Assembly (NCBI GenBank): GCA_013368325.1
Contig: JAACJK010000171.1
Span: forward strand, 1-64,000
Source: Ephemerocybe angulata
Lineage: Eukaryota > Basidiomycota > Agaricomycetes > Agaricales > Psathyrellaceae
Length of the DNA: 64,000 nt
Reading direction: 5' to 3'
The notes under the pieces were generated by a model. The model was not told the origin of the DNA and searched no databases. It saw nothing but the letters and a program-made list of their open reading frames with translations. Below are positions 34,098-45,321 of this stretch, piece after piece. How positions within the stretch are numbered: position 1 is the stretch's first letter; the number at the start of each line of letters is the position of its first letter. Position numbers and translations under genes: made by a program.

Positions 34098-35873
34098 CTA
34101 CTTCTCGTACTCCAGCCTTACTGCAGCGACGCCTTTCTCAAGTCCATCCAGATCAGTCCCTCCTCCAGTTGCAGACGTGACCCCCTCCTCAGCTGGGTAT
34201 CCGAGCTCACCCCTCAGCCCTTCGTAGAATTGCGGCGTCAGCCCGGCCATCTCCCTTGCCTCGACATTGAACGGTCCTTTGATGTCACCTGTCCAGCCTT
34301 TCCTTACCTCCTCTCTGAACCTCTTCACTGGATCCACATCCCCTTCGATGTTCCCTTTCTCTGCCTCCCGCGCAACAGCCCACGTGAACCACCGATGTCC
34401 TGCAGTTACATGCGTTACTTCATCGGCGTGGATGATCTCCATCACGCCCACCGTCTCTTTATCGCCTGCCTTCCTGAACTTCTCGATAGTCGCTGGATTC
34501 ACGTCCAAGCCACGGGCCTCGTGGACCAGGTGAATGATAGCCAGCCGTGAGATGAGCGATTGGGAGGTGACAGTGGCCGACTCCCAGAGCCCCGCGTGAA
34601 CTGGCATGCTGCCGTACGGTGTTGAAGGAGAAAGCGCGGATAGCCGCGAGGTCAGTAGTGAGCTACAGCATACCGGTTCAGTATGCACCCTGTGGCAGTA
34701 TGTCTGGCAACGTACAAATGCTTAGACTCGTCGAGGGCCATTTTCGTAAAGTCTGCAAAGAAAGCTGGGGGAAGTTCTTTGTTCATTGGCCCGAACCGGG
34801 CCATGATGTCCCACGCAAGGTCAATAGCCCATTGCTCGATGTTAGCAAGGGCGTGAAGCATGGAGGCTCGATTTCGCCGATTCTTCACTTTCGAAGGGTC
34901 CACCGTATTTCGCAGATATGCATCGTCTCGAGAAGGTACATCTGGCGGTGTTGGCGCACTGGGCGATTTATTTCCTATTGACTTCAGTTGACCTGTCCGG
35001 AAGAGGTGAACGGCATGCTTCGTGCGTTCCACCTGCACGCCGTCAGCCGTGGATATGAGGATATCTAGTTGCACCCACCTTGAGTCTGGGATGAGGTGTA
35101 TTCAGAATTAAAACGGCCCACTCCATCAGCGTCGTCGGTGCATTCTCCTCAGGTACGACGGGCTCGTTTTCTTGTGATACCGTTGAGGATAAATCGGCGC
35201 TCAAGTCGGAAGCAACGGGCGGTGGAGGATCAGCGAACGCTGCAAAACGCAGATTTAGAATTGGACAGAGAGTCAGAAGTACTTCTAACGGACCTTCAGA
35301 TACGGGCCTCATCTCAACGATTCTCCACCCAGTTCCTTCTTTCGGCGTCTCCATATACACCGTATCGACAGTATCTTCCGTTCTGACTTCAACAGCAAAA
35401 GTGCATGCGCTCAGCCCAGTATCACTCTTTCCTGTCTGAAGATCAAAATCGTATCTACCCCATCGCGAGGTAAACATCCCTCACACACAACGTGTTGTAG
35501 AAACACGTACCTATGCCATGGGCAAACAGCAACGACCCCCGTTTCGCACTCCTCAATATCAGCATGGGACATGTCCGCACCAAGATGCGGGCAAGCGGAT
35601 TCCATGATGTAAAGTTGCGAGTACGCCGCATTCGTCGTTTCGGTATCACGGTTCTCGTCTTCATTGTCGGCGCAGGATTCAACTTCAGAGGATGTCGAAA
35701 GTCGGAAGAGAATCAGAGAACGATAGTGGCCTTCCTGCGACCGGAGAGTCAAGAGAAACCGAAAATGCGAAAGTAGGTCCTTGTACGGGGCTATTCTGCG
35801 TCGATCAGCTCAGACCTAAAATAATGGAGTATAGTGACATCCCAACGCCGTAGTCATACCTCAGTTGTGCCAT
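34098..35873 (-). CDS. Rieske [2Fe-2S] - DUF455 (ferritin-like) fusion protein
   Basis: Several minus-strand exons from ATG 35873 (first exon 14 nt, 35873-35860; second from 35795) to TAG 34098. The N-terminal part holds a Rieske centre: CPHLGADMSH and CPWHRYDFDL, the second box being joined across an intron. The C-terminal part is DUF455, a ferritin-like helical domain with carboxylate and His ligands: ANIEQWAIDLAWDI, DFTKMALDESKH, HAGLWESATVTSQSLISRLA, DEVTHVTAG. The Rieske-DUF455 fusion is known in fungi. A redox role at a di-metal site fed by the Rieske cluster is inference. An alternative start further upstream cannot be excluded. Confidence 0.83.
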
Positions 35874-36289
35874 AGTTATCGTCAATTGGGGGGCGATGGT
35901 GGTGGTACACCAGAGAAGGGCTTGGTTCGGCACAAGTTCGGCATTGGATCAATGGAACAAGATTAGATTAGATCGGCAGGCGGATACATAGATTAGATTG
36001 TTTTTGATTGCCGCCCAACGCCTGTCCGTCTCGTCAATCTGGGCAAGGGCCAAAGCCGCTGTCCAACAACACAGAATCGCAAGGCTAAATGAAGAGCTGG
36101 ATATCAAGGTTGAATCTATATAGTGTACAGGTAGGGTATCAATTCCAATATTATATCAAACAAATAAATATTTTAGAGAGCAAGATGCATGAGGTCGGAC
36201 ATACACGAGAGAGATAAACGACCGAGAGACCCAAAAAGGAGAAAAACAGAGCTTTAAATGGAGCGATAGATGTAAGTCATAAGGTGAAA
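35874..36289. other. intergenic
   Basis: Promoter of the Rieske-DUF455 gene and 3' flank of the transcription factor gene. It has a short AT-rich tract (ataaataaatatt) near 36160. No gene is seen. Confidence 0.4.
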
Positions 36290-39200
36290 TCAATGAAGGG
36301 GTATCTGTGCAGTATGGAACATTCCGAAAGTGCCATTCAATCCAGGCATCGTCGACCGAGGATGGGCCATACCGGCAGGCGGATTATGAGTTAAAGGGTA
36401 GGCGCCGGCCGCCTGGGGAGGTGAAGGGCTTGCGTCAGGCCACGAGAACCTATCACCAAAACAGAGCATCAGTATATAGCCATAGGTAGTACGGTGCAAC
36501 GTGAACACACTTACCCTGGCATCATCAGGTCCTGCCACCACGCAGGGTTCCTGAGTGCCTGCATAGGCGCCAGAGTCTCGTCGTCTCCAGGTTCTGAGTC
36601 AAACCCTGTCCCGAAGGAGATCTGACCGGTCCCTGAGGTAAAGGTCGCTTCAGGCATATAGATCGGGGTGTCCTGGTGCATCATCTTCTGCTGGAACATC
36701 GACTGTGAGAATCCGGCTACAGAGTTCCCTGCAGCCTGACCGTGGTTCTGAGTGATAGAGAAGGTCGACATCGATGCACCTTGCCCTTTGCTCGCCGTCG
36801 AGGATAGGTGCTGCATGGTGGGCGGCTGGGTCTGCAGGCGCCCAATGGTAGCTCCGTCGCGACGATGCCGGGATAGAAGATTGGCCAAAAAGCGAGCATA
36901 GAGCTTTGGTGTATGCCTGTCGTCGATTGCGATCTTGGGCGAACTGAGCGTCTCAATGAGCACTCCGATCAAGGTAAAGATCTCGTTCTCTTGGTCCTTC
37001 TCCAAGAGCTTGGAGAACTCTGGTCGCAGGAGCTTGAGCAGGAACGCGGAGGCGAAAGTCGCATATACAAAGTGACCTGCGAGAGAAAAAGCAGCAGATT
37101 AGAACGGAAAAGGCTTATCCATCGCCTTTGGAAACGTACCATCAGGGGCGTACTTCATATAACCAGTTTCGGCAAGGGAAGTGACCATCGTCTCAATCAC
37201 AGTCTTTGCGGATTCGAGGCACTGAAATGAAAGATAGTGATAAGATTGCGAAAGAGCATGCATGTTGGAAGCTGCGTACCTTGGTGAAGAATATGTTATC
37301 GCTACGTTCAAGACCTCTCTGGAAGGCTTGCTGGAAGCCGAACGAAAACATCACAAGCCGGGAATATGCAACCAGGCTGGGGACGTGTCAGGATCGTTTG
37401 GTTCAAGTATCATTGAACAAGTTGGACTCACAAAGGCAGAAGAGCACAACGGAAAAGACAGCCAGGATCTAAAAGCGATTTTGTTAACTATACTAATCGA
37501 AAAGGGGAGGTAATGTTAGGCCCACCATTCGAATCAGATTCCTCTTCAAATCGCTTTGACCACTCCGTGTGGAACTCTGACAACATAGTATCATGTTCGA
37601 GAGTGATAGAAAGGAAGTCGATTTTCTGGAACAGAGCCGTCAGTCGACACCAGGCATCGCATAGATCTAGTACGATACCTACCTTGTTCAGCCCACTTGG
37701 TGATGAGGGATCACTGAAGATACGATCATGGAACTTCGACAAGATTTGCAAGAGTTCAGAGAACCCGCAAAGGTGGATGTCATACTGCTTGTGTTAGAAG
37801 AATGGACTCCCGTGAAACAGAAAGCGACTTACAGAGAGGTTGTACTCGGATTTCTTGTACCAGTCCTTTGCATTTCGGACGACACTGAAGCCCCCTATAT
37901 CAGCAAACAGAACGGTGAAACCGTGATCGAGATACCCACAAGTCTTCCTTGATCGTCGACGGTTTTCCGAATTGCGTTGCAGTCGACCTATCGAGGTTGA
38001 AACAGGTCATCCACACTCTGGCCTTGTTAAGCTGCTCCCTCTCTTGCTTCTCCGAAGTCGCTTTCGCAGTCGGAGTCTGGTGCAAGTTAAGGTCAGTGGC
38101 GAGTCTGTAAGTCGAAGAGGTCAGCATTAAGAACAGGAAAACCAGTCAACAGGACGTGCCTGATCGCAAGTCCGGTGTAAAGCCAGCTCCGGTCTTCTTC
38201 CCATCTCCTTGCTGGGACAGCGTAGATACTCATGAGAATGTAGGCTTGGCACAACTCCACGGATTTCCATCCGTCAGTCAAGGCTGATGCAGCGGAGTGC
38301 TTGGCAAAGTGCATGGCGATAGGGTAGATCTCAGACTTGTCGGCGTGGTACCTAGAGGCGATCGCACACACTACCAGGGAATCGGTAAGCACCCCGATGC
38401 ACAGAAGTGAAGTTAGCAAACATACCGACGGTAAAAAGGAAAGGGCATCTCGCAAACGTAGAAGCAGGAGTGTGGAGAACGGGATCCAAGAGAGAGATGA
38501 AGGGCTGGAGAAAACGAGGGTGAATATGGTGTGCAGTTGCGGTTTCCGTGCGGATAGGCGGTAACGTACATTAACATGTGTGTAAAACCTGCAAAACATC
38601 GGTTAGACACCAGGGATGTCGCAGTGAGATTATGACTCACAATTCGAATAATTTGTCGACGTCTTCGGGAGTCACAAGGCCGTGAACGAGGATCTCTGGT
38701 GGGCTGTGCTGCTCGATCATCGTTGCACGCATACCAAGATCGGTAGCAGGACCTACATAGAAAAGTAGTTTCAATATGTTTCCTTTAAGAGGTAGAAGGG
38801 GAAAAAATTCTCACCGGGCAAAAAGTAGGTTTCATTCGCCACCCCCACGTTATCGTCGTTGAGGTCCTCCTCAGAGAGCCCCACACCATCCCTTCCATCC
38901 TTGCCCTTCTTCGTCTTCTTCGAATGGTTGATGCTGAGATTGGCGATCAATCCCAGCGGAACGTGACTATCGGGGAGCGACGAAGCTGCCTTCTCTTCAG
39001 TGAGTACGTTGTCGTCGTCTGCCGGGGACTCCTCATCGTCCCCCACCATTTCCTTCGGCTCGGATCCATCTGGATCCGACTCTGACTCTTTCCTCTGCTC
39101 TCTTGTATTGCCAAAAAGGTTTGCGCCGCCCTTGACACTCGAATCCTTGACGCTAGATTGAAGACGATCGAGCCACGCGAGGACGCTTCCTTTGTTCTGG

Positions 39201-41826
39201 TCGGATGGGGAGGTAGCCAGTCGGTAAGAAGCAATCGAAAGTGGGGTGGCGAGGTATGGGTTGTGCAACTGGAGCAGCTCCGTATAAGTCAAGAGGTAAG
39301 CCATACGGTGTTACATGACACACCTGCTTCAAGAGCGATTCGATGATCGCATCCTTCTGCCTAATCTGAGCTAGGAGATACTCCCGTTTGCTGCGACAAA
39401 AGTCAGCACAAGGAGCGTCGCATGAAGGAGAAGAAAGAAATGGTCGAGGAAGGAAGGCCGATGACGCCGATTCCTCTGAAGAGATCGACCACCGGCGTCC
39501 TTGAATAGGCATATGTGCAAAAGGATGGGAGGAAGGAACGGTCAAAAGAGGCAAATGTGTAAGGAGTACACCGCTATCCGTCTTATACGGTACTCTTGGA
39601 AACCGCCCCGAGAACGCCTTCACCAATCAAGGGCCCGGATCACCTCCGCAGTGCACGCAGACTGATTACAGCCCGAACACCGAGCGTGGCATACCGGGAC
39701 AGGATCTCTTACCCATTCGGGGGGTTGGGATTGAGGGGCTCCGAACATATAACAGAAGGGGAGGGGGATGAGTGACGATGAGGGCTCACTTGGGTGCAGT
39801 TCGAGGCTTCCTGCCTTCCACAATGCATGGATGTCCACCAGATTTGCATCGTTTACATGTGCCAGCACCTTTAGGGAAGTCGCATTTCATCTGTTTTCCG
39901 GCACAATTTTGGCCATAATGGTTGGTCAAGGCACAACGGAAAGCAAGAGCCGAAGATAGATTGGAGTTTGAACAACAGTCCAAGTGCGGTGCAAGTCAGG
40001 AAGGGGATTGATAAGTCAGCCAGAATCCAAGCCGGTGTAATGTGCATGTGAACCCGTACCTTGAGTTTCTTGCAATGTGTGCAAGCGCCTGGACTGCGTG
40101 ATTGAAACGTATTGACCAATTGAATCACAGGGCAGGCGACGTCGTTCCAATGGTGTCATAGAGAATGCCGAGGAGAGAAAAGGACAGGAAACGTGTCAGA
40201 TTACGGTCAAGGAGTCCCAGATTTGGTCGATATTTTGGCGAATGTCCAGACAGCGCAAAGAATATTCCGTTCGGTAAGGACATAGTTCCGGGAATGCGAA
40301 ACGACGGCAAGGCGGTGCGCGACGGGGTTCAGCAAACGCCGGAGAGCAAGTGCGCGACATCCGTCGGTAAGAGCAGCGGTAAGGTTCGCGCAGCCGCGGA
40401 TAATTCGGAAGGGGTTGTCAAGAGGGTGAGGGCGGGTGTTGGCAGTGTTCAAGACAGGTTCCAGGAGCCCAGAGGTATTGCAAAACAAGTGGCAGAAAGT
40501 GATGAAGAGATAACATGTGCAAATAAGGGAATTGCAACCATATGTTCGTAAGCAGGGAGGAGAAAGAGATGGTCAGATGAGGGAGTGTTCGATCGAAAAG
40601 GGGAGGGAGGAGCTTACAGTCTAGAAGCCTTATCCTTCTTTCCACCACGACCAGTAACGCCTCCCATTCCAACACTGTATCCAGCTCCCTGTTCGTCAGA
40701 GTCCGAGTCTTCGTCACTATCTCCGCCAGCGTTCCAGTCGCCCATCTCGTCATTTTTGGCACGTTTGCGCTTCGGTGCCGTTTTCCCAGACGAGGAGGCT
40801 GCCGGTGTGGTCGAAGCCGCCTTCGGTTTGGTGGTCCTCAACAGGGCTGGTGGCAGGGGCTCCCCAGCGGTTGGGGCAGGATCCAGCGCCAGCTGGGAGG
40901 AGTTCCTACGACTTGACTTGCCCGAGCTTGCATCGGCCTTCTGGGAACCCCGGGTATCTGGGGATGAACGTTTCGTCCTCGACGACAAGACAGGATTAGG
41001 TTGCCTGGAGTAAGGATGGGTCACTGGTGCTTGGCGGCTGGAACCCTGAACTGGTGAACCTCGAGGAGGACCTTGGCCATTGTGAGAACGCAAGGAAGGG
41101 TAAGCTTGCGCATGTCCCTGCAAGGCCTGTTGTTGTTGCTGGTACGATGGGTCGGGTGTCCCGGTGTAGGAGTGGAGAGTTGACTCTGGGGTGAAATGAA
41201 GGTTCGTCGGGGGCGATGTCGATGGTAACGACTGTCCATTCATCCCCAGCAGACGGTCGTAGAAGCTGTGATAAGAGTCCATGGAGTCTCCGTCGAAAGA
41301 TGGGTTGGATGGGAAAGCCGACGACCCGGCACCAGCAGTGGCAGATGATGTAGAAGTGGGGAAAGGGTTCAAGGAATTCGGATTGGGGAATTGTGACTGA
41401 GAAAAAGGAAACGTTCCCTCAATATGGGCATGTGTGAAATCGCCTCGATGGGATGGCATTCCGAGTCCTCCGCTGGGTGTTTGTCCGTCAAACGCGTCGA
41501 TCCAGTGTTGATACTGTCTGGTCTGCAGGTTTCCGCCGTAGAAGGACGATGCTGCACCAATCGAAGGTGTCCCAGGACCTTGCAAGCCCTCCCTGCGTAG
41601 AGAGGGCTCAGGTTGGCCAGGAAAGAACCAAGATGAAGGATTGGAAGTCGGGTCTAGCAAGCTGTCTCTGGGAAGCTGTTCCGACCGCCCTGAAAGTTGA
41701 ACGGTGATTGAAGGTCAGTGCCATGATAAATATATAGGTTATGAGGTGTAGAAGCGACGTACGGTTTGAAGGATTCCCGGTTCTCTGCGAATCGCCTGCC
41801 GAAAACTGGGAGTTACGTCGCGACAT
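36290..41826 (-). CDS. Zn2Cys6 fungal transcription factor
   Basis: Large multi-exon gene, ATG 41826 to TGA 36290; exon 1 is 41826-41763 and exon 2 is 41689-40618. Exon 2 is a disordered Ser/Gln-rich region ending in a basic then acidic stretch. The zinc cluster is split: PGACTHCKKLK (40093-40060) joined to MKCDFPKGAGTCKRCKSGG (from 39890). This gives the C-x2-C-x6-C-x8-C-x2-C-x6-C spacing. A short coiled coil follows (REYLLAQIRQKDAIIESLL). Downstream exons carry the fungal-specific middle homology region (EILVHGLVTPEDVDKLFE, VWMTCFNLDRS) and end with a Pro-rich tail. The intron between exon 2 and the zinc cluster (40094-40617) is unusually long at 524 nt. It is a DNA-binding regulator, target unknown, with some likeness to the basidiomycete PriB type. 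Confidence 0.85.
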
Positions 41827-42969
41827 GTTCTTGTGGGTACCGCTGGGCGCTTTCCGCGAAAATGATGGTATGACCGCTCAGGAGGCTTCCTCTGGTTATG
41901 AATAAGGTGCTATATGGTCGACAAGATCGTTAAGAGCTTAGAGCAAGACGAGGGTATTGGGGCTTTGGGCGTCGTTCTCCGTTCGGCGTTTCCGATATCC
42001 CGATGCCAGTGGTTTGTCAGAGACCTTTTAGGGTTGGTGACGGGAGTTGGCTGAGTTTGTTGGCCAGGAAAGAGCCCCGAACTAGTTAGAAGCGTTACAA
42101 GTGTCCAAGGAAGCGGTCAAGAGCTGCCGGGAATCGACCTAAGAATCAGGAAGAAAGCGAGCCTTGAGTACTTATAAATGAGGAACGCGCGCTCAGGGTC
42201 TGTTGTTCGGCGGCATCGCCATCATACCGTTTTGATGGCCGTCATCGCACATGTTGTCGCCTTGGCAGAGTACTTATCCATTGCCACTGGGCCCTTGAGT
42301 TTGTTTGAATCTGGATCGTCGATGAATCCCATGCCTCCCCTTGCACCTCATATGAGGTTTCCGCCAGCTCGGAGACCACTATTTCGGGATTCAAGCCATT
42401 GACTAGCCTGATCATTTCTTGGCGGCCAAGTCGAAGCCTTGTTTTCAAGAGCATAGCTTTGTAGTGGGGAGCATTGCACACAAAAACGGTTTGCTCTACA
42501 CTGCAGCTTTAAGGGTCGTGTGTGACTCATTTTGACCCTCTTACAGATATGAGTGGGCATTCTAGGCGAGTACTTGGTAGGAACAAGGTACAGAGCGAAA
42601 TGAGCGCCCATGGCACCGCGGTCGATCACGGCTGAGATTGAATTTCTGATCGGCATCATTCTGGAGGACGGAAGGCACTCATTCAGAACCACTGCGGACT
42701 TCGTTTCCACCTTCTATGTTTGCCAATAGCGGGGTTGTGAAGCCGCCTCTGAAAGTGATGGAAAAGCTTAGGGCACCCCACCAAGCACCCACCCCTTGCA
42801 CGAACCAGGCGATCAGGGAACTCGGGAGGTGATGCGGCTCGGTCGGTTAAATATGCCTTACTTGGGCAAATTGCCGCCCTGCCGTGGGCCATTTCCCACA
42901 TTTAAGGGACTGATTGCCAGGCGCGCTGCGATTGCCATCGGACTACTTACTTATGGCCAAAACACAGAG
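41827..42969. promoter_or_regulatory. upstream region of the transcription factor gene
   Basis: 1.1 kb with no supportable gene. It borders the nested inverted-repeat element on its right. Short frames on both strands lack motifs. Confidence 0.45.
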
Positions 42970-44436
42970 TACAGGGTTTTGCATATTGTTGTGAAAATTC
43001 TGAAAGTTCGAATTTTGTCACGTGCCGGTGGCCCCCACCAAACAAAAGCGATTAGATTGCTTGCAGGCGAAGGGTGCCCGTTCTAGGTGCGATTGAGGCT
43101 CGTTTCATGACTAAACACTAATCCTCGAGTATATAATACATGTTTACAGTTATCCGAAGACCTTTCGAAGGCGCAATGTATGGGCGATGGGGTCCAGGAA
43201 AGGGTACCGGGCTTGTCGGAGATGCGAGATTTCATCAAAAGGTTGGGCCGATCATCCCCTCGATTGAGATAAAGCTCTGGTAAAGGCCTCCTTCGTAGGA
43301 TAGTGGTATTATATATACAGATAGTGTCTATCTAGGAGCTATACCTACATATGGGAGAATTTAAGAAGGTTAGAGTAGGAGGAGGGGAGGATTCTGCGCT
43401 ATCTTATCGGGTTTGTTTGGTGGGGGCCCCCGGCACGTGACAAAATTCGAACTTTCAGAATTTTCACAACAATATGCAGGCTCCTATAACCAACCGGGCT
43501 ATCGTGAATCTCGCAATCCTATGGTCGCGCAGGACAATGTTTGGTCAATATAAATATTTGGACGGAACAAACAAAACTAACGGGCTCGAAACACGATAGA
43601 CCGGCTGGCAAAAAAGTGTCAGCCGAGATCACCGAGCTCAACGACAGCCCACATATTGTGAGAGATAACAGCGAGATAACTTAGATTATTGAGATCCGAG
43701 AAGGCGATTATCTATGGTGACGCGACGCGCCTGCCAGCGCGTCCCAGTGTGTATGTCGACATGAGACCATCCGCCACCACGCCAACACCGAGCCGCATTC
43801 GTGAAATCACTCAAAGCCGATCTTCTCGAAAAGGGCATGCTGGTGGCAGATCAAGGCTCGTATTGCATGCGTCGAAGGAAAAGATACTGAAGAGATTATC
43901 TTGCACATACCGACTCTGCGCCATCCCAGGTGCTTGAATACGAGACTAAACACTTATTGTGATGTCTTAAAGCCCTAATAATTCTTTCAGCATGCTCAGA
44001 GATGTCGTTGGAAGCTTGGCTCCTCTAATCTCACTAGATAACGCCCGTGATAAGCCATAGTGTTGTAGATTGGCGGAATCGGGTGCACCCGTTGTTCCTT
44101 TGCGGGTAGAAAGTCCAATAGATTTACCAGTAAGCACACTGAAGTACATTCCTGCTTATTTTTTCTTCTCTGATACTGAGGGAAAGCCCACATCGCTGCA
44201 GTATGCCTTACATCTCGTGGATTTGTCGTGGATAGATGATGAGAGGAGACGTGAGCCCGGTGATCTCGGCTGACACTTTTTTGCCAGCCGGTCTATCGTG
44301 TTTCGAGCCCGTTAGTTTTGTTTGTTCCGTCCAAATATTTATATTGACCAAACATTGTCCTGCGCGACCATAGGATTGCGAGATTCACGATAGCCCGGTT
44401 GGTTATAGGAGCCTGAACAATATGCAAAACCCTGTA
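42970..44436. mobile_element. DNA transposon relic or MITE with 183-nt terminal inverted repeats
   Basis: The right inverted repeat is 44252-44434. The left is 42972-42990 plus 43477-43640. Both total 183 nt and differ at one position over the part I compared (43479-43640). They begin CAGGG and are flanked by TA on each side (42970-42971 and 44435-44436), which suggests a TA target duplication as in Tc1/mariner/pogo-type elements. The left arm is interrupted by a 486-nt insertion. The core (43641-44251) has no credible gene, so the element is non-autonomous. The near identity of the arms suggests recent activity. Confidence 0.82.
42991..43476. mobile_element. 486-nt foldback element nested in the left inverted repeat
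   Basis: The insert starts GTGAAAATTCTGAAAG and ends with its reverse complement plus AACAATATG. Its inverted repeats extend to about 67 nt when the flanking bases TGCATATTGTT are counted (42980-43046 versus 43411-43478), with one mismatch. AACAATATG (43468-43476) is the reverse complement of the pre-existing CATATTGTT at 42982-42990. The matching position in the right arm of the outer element has no insert, so it acts as an empty site. No coding capacity is seen. Confidence 0.82.
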
Positions 44437-45321
44437 AGTAAACACAGTCACAGGCAAATCGCAGGTGGCTTCGGTTCTGAGTGATCTCGGACCACAAGCA
44501 CACAACCAAGCTCGTGGCATGGCCGCCCGCTTGCCGCAGCCTGTTTCCTGTAGCTTGGAAAGTGGAATTGCAAGCTCTACCGGAGCAGATACCGTGGGAA
44601 TGGGGACTTGCATTCTCTTACTGCTGGCTTCTGGATGAATCTAAAGTCTCGGGTTAGACACTTGCTAAGAAATCACTAGGCAAAGTTCATGTGCCGATAC
44701 TAGGATCGTCGAGGTCCTGTCTGTCTTTTTGATGGCAGAGGCGGACAACAATGGTCCCGGCTCGGCAGTCTTTGATGAGCGCTGACGCGGACGGGCGTTT
44801 CGAGTTTCGAGTCATGAGAGCTAGCGATTCAAGTAAAAAATATCATGGCTCATAGATGGGACATAACCACAGGGTTATCGAAGGCCTCATCGAACGTGAT
44901 TTAGACAGACGCCTCCCAAGCGCTTGTCTTGTTTCAGCCAGGTACCCATAACGATGCATGTTGGCATATTCAAGGGAGATGCTCTAAAAGACCTGACCCC
45001 AGGCTTCACTGCTCCGAGAGCCACTCCCGCACTTCCTTAAGAACCAGCACAAAAGTACTCCGTTTAATCCTTTCCGGTGATTCCACGGCCTGGAGCAAAA
45101 ATGTGGCATGGTTCGTGAATCATCTCATAACATAAGTACTTGGATGCAGATACGAGTCAAGGTCGGCACCTCATAGCACCGGGGTACTACTTATTGGGAA
45201 CTAGACAGTGTAGAGATAAAGGGCTACTTCAAGTTTCCTGAACAACGAATAAATATCGCCCTGTATGGGCTTAACACAAGTTAATTATATGCGATCCAGT
45301 CGCACTAGATATCAGATACGA
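44437..45321. other. intergenic
   Basis: 885 bp right of the mobile element with no supportable gene. Confidence 0.45.

Noticed and set aside
40165..40551. 128-codon plus-strand frame in the transcription factor intron as a gene
   Set aside because: Kept only as a finding; no motif or transcript evidence makes it a gene.
42178..43086. Small frames between the transcription factor gene and the inverted-repeat element
   Set aside because: Short, without motifs, and partly inside the left arm of the mobile element.
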